Notes under the pieces: generated by a model
What the model was told of the DNA's origin: nothing
Seen by the model: the letters and a program-made list of their open reading frames with translations, nothing else
Database searches by the model: none
Position numbers and translations under genes: made by a program
DNA from: Candidatus Margulisiibacteriota bacterium
GTDB lineage: Bacteria; Margulisbacteria; WOR-1; JAKLHX01
Length of the DNA stretch: 7,537 nucleotides
Assembly (NCBI GenBank): GCA_022709925.1
Contig: JAKLHX010000052.1
Location: 1-7,537 of the forward strand
Direction: 5' to 3'
Shown here: positions 7,068 through 7,537 of the stretch, one piece after another
How the letters are laid out: every line of letters starts with the position of its first letter
How positions within the stretch are numbered: the first letter of the stretch is position 1

Positions 7068-7537
7068 AGAAAAAGCTCTTCGCGACCGGCATGGGAGGAT
7101 GTGTCGGCCATTATCTGATGGATGAACTGCGGAAAAGGGACAACTTGGACCTCACGTTCCTGATAAGAAGCCCCGAAAAGGTGAAATATGACCTCACCGA
7201 TATAAACGTCATAAAAGACGAGTTCAAGAATATAAAAAAATACGCCCATATAATAAAAGAAGCCGATCATGTCATACATCTTCTGGCCGACTGGGGAGGA
7301 GAGGACGGGAACCATCAGCAGACCATCGATCTGTTCAACTGCATCGATCCCCAAAAGGTAAAGAAGATCATATATTTTTCGACTGCAAGCATACTCGGAA
7401 AGAACAATCTTCCCGCCAAAGAAGCTCTTGTCTGCGGGACCCCTTATATAAGAGGCAAATATAAAATGCACGAAGACCTTATAAAAATGCCTCTTTCTTC
7501 AAAGACAATAGTACTCTACCCTACTTGGGTCCTTGGA
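7064..7537 (+). CDS. NAD(P)-dependent epimerase/dehydratase-type extended SDR, 3' partial
   Basis: The first 158 codons of a protein that runs off the right edge; it lies outside any simple ATG-to-stop search because no stop is reached. The N-terminus is a Rossmann fold: KKLFATGMGGCVG (3-15) carries the TGxxGxxG cofactor loop, and VIHLLADWG (70-78) resembles the conserved Hxxa segment after the fourth strand. IIYFSTASILG (102-112) matches the strand with the catalytic Ser/Thr (probably Thr107), and YIRGK at 128-132 fits the YxxxK catalytic pair. Related proteins are sugar-nucleotide epimerases, dehydratases and reductases of about 300 residues; with half missing, the reaction cannot be named. 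ATG 7064 overlaps the previous stop as ATGA and has AAGGA at 7050-7054, nine bases upstream. The setting suggests it makes or modifies a nucleotide sugar for the transferases before it. Confidence 0.82.
   Translation, partial: MKKKLFATGMGGCVGHYLMDELRKRDNLDLTFLIRSPEKVKYDLTDINVIKDEFKNIKKYAHIIKEADHVIHLLADWGGEDGNHQQTIDLFNCIDPQKVKKIIYFSTASILGKNNLPAKEALVCGTPYIRGKYKMHEDLIKMPLSSKTIVLYPTWVLG

Noticed and set aside
7007..7471. A 154-codon open frame on the minus strand across the last gene junction
   Set aside because: The + strand here encodes a recognisable Rossmann-fold enzyme, and the antisense frame shows no motif.

Overview
The window is a gene-dense, single-strand block from the chromosome of a probable Gram-negative-type (diderm) bacterium. 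Seven genes, all on the + strand, fill it almost completely. The first and last run off the edges. The largest gap is 17 bases; the other junctions are a 1-base gap or overlaps of 4 to 20 bases, so this looks like one operon or part of one. Base composition is moderate (mid-40s percent G+C by eye). Isoleucine is written mostly with ATA, and arginine often with AGA or AGG. Together with the divergent LpxB-like proteins, this suggests an uncultured candidate-phylum bacterium (for example the Margulisbacteria/WOR-1, Omnitrophica or Elusimicrobia range) rather than a well-known proteobacterium. That placement is a guess from style, not from a marker gene.

Left half (1-3739): the C-terminal three quarters of an LpxB-like glycosyltransferase, then a full-length MsbA-type ABC exporter, then a second, different LpxB-related protein of the 'lipid-A-disaccharide synthase-related' family. 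A good extended -10 sequence (TGCTATAAT) sits in the 17-base gap before the exporter, placed so that a transcript would begin at or next to its start codon.

Right half (3720-7537): three GT-B fold, family-4-type glycosyltransferases in tandem, then the beginning of an NAD(P)-dependent extended-SDR (epimerase/dehydratase-type) protein. The first glycosyltransferase has lost residues that its two neighbours keep. The third starts at TTG, overlaps the stop of the gene before it, and is preceded by the strongest Shine-Dalgarno sequence in the window.

Taken together, the genes point to synthesis of an envelope glycolipid: LpxB-like enzymes for a lipid-linked disaccharide or related lipid glycosylation, family-4 glycosyltransferases and a sugar-nucleotide enzyme for a core or oligosaccharide, and a flippase to move the product across the inner membrane. 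The pathway assignment is inference from families and context. No RNA genes, mobile elements, CRISPR arrays or convincing terminators were seen, and no stretch longer than 17 bases lacks a gene.
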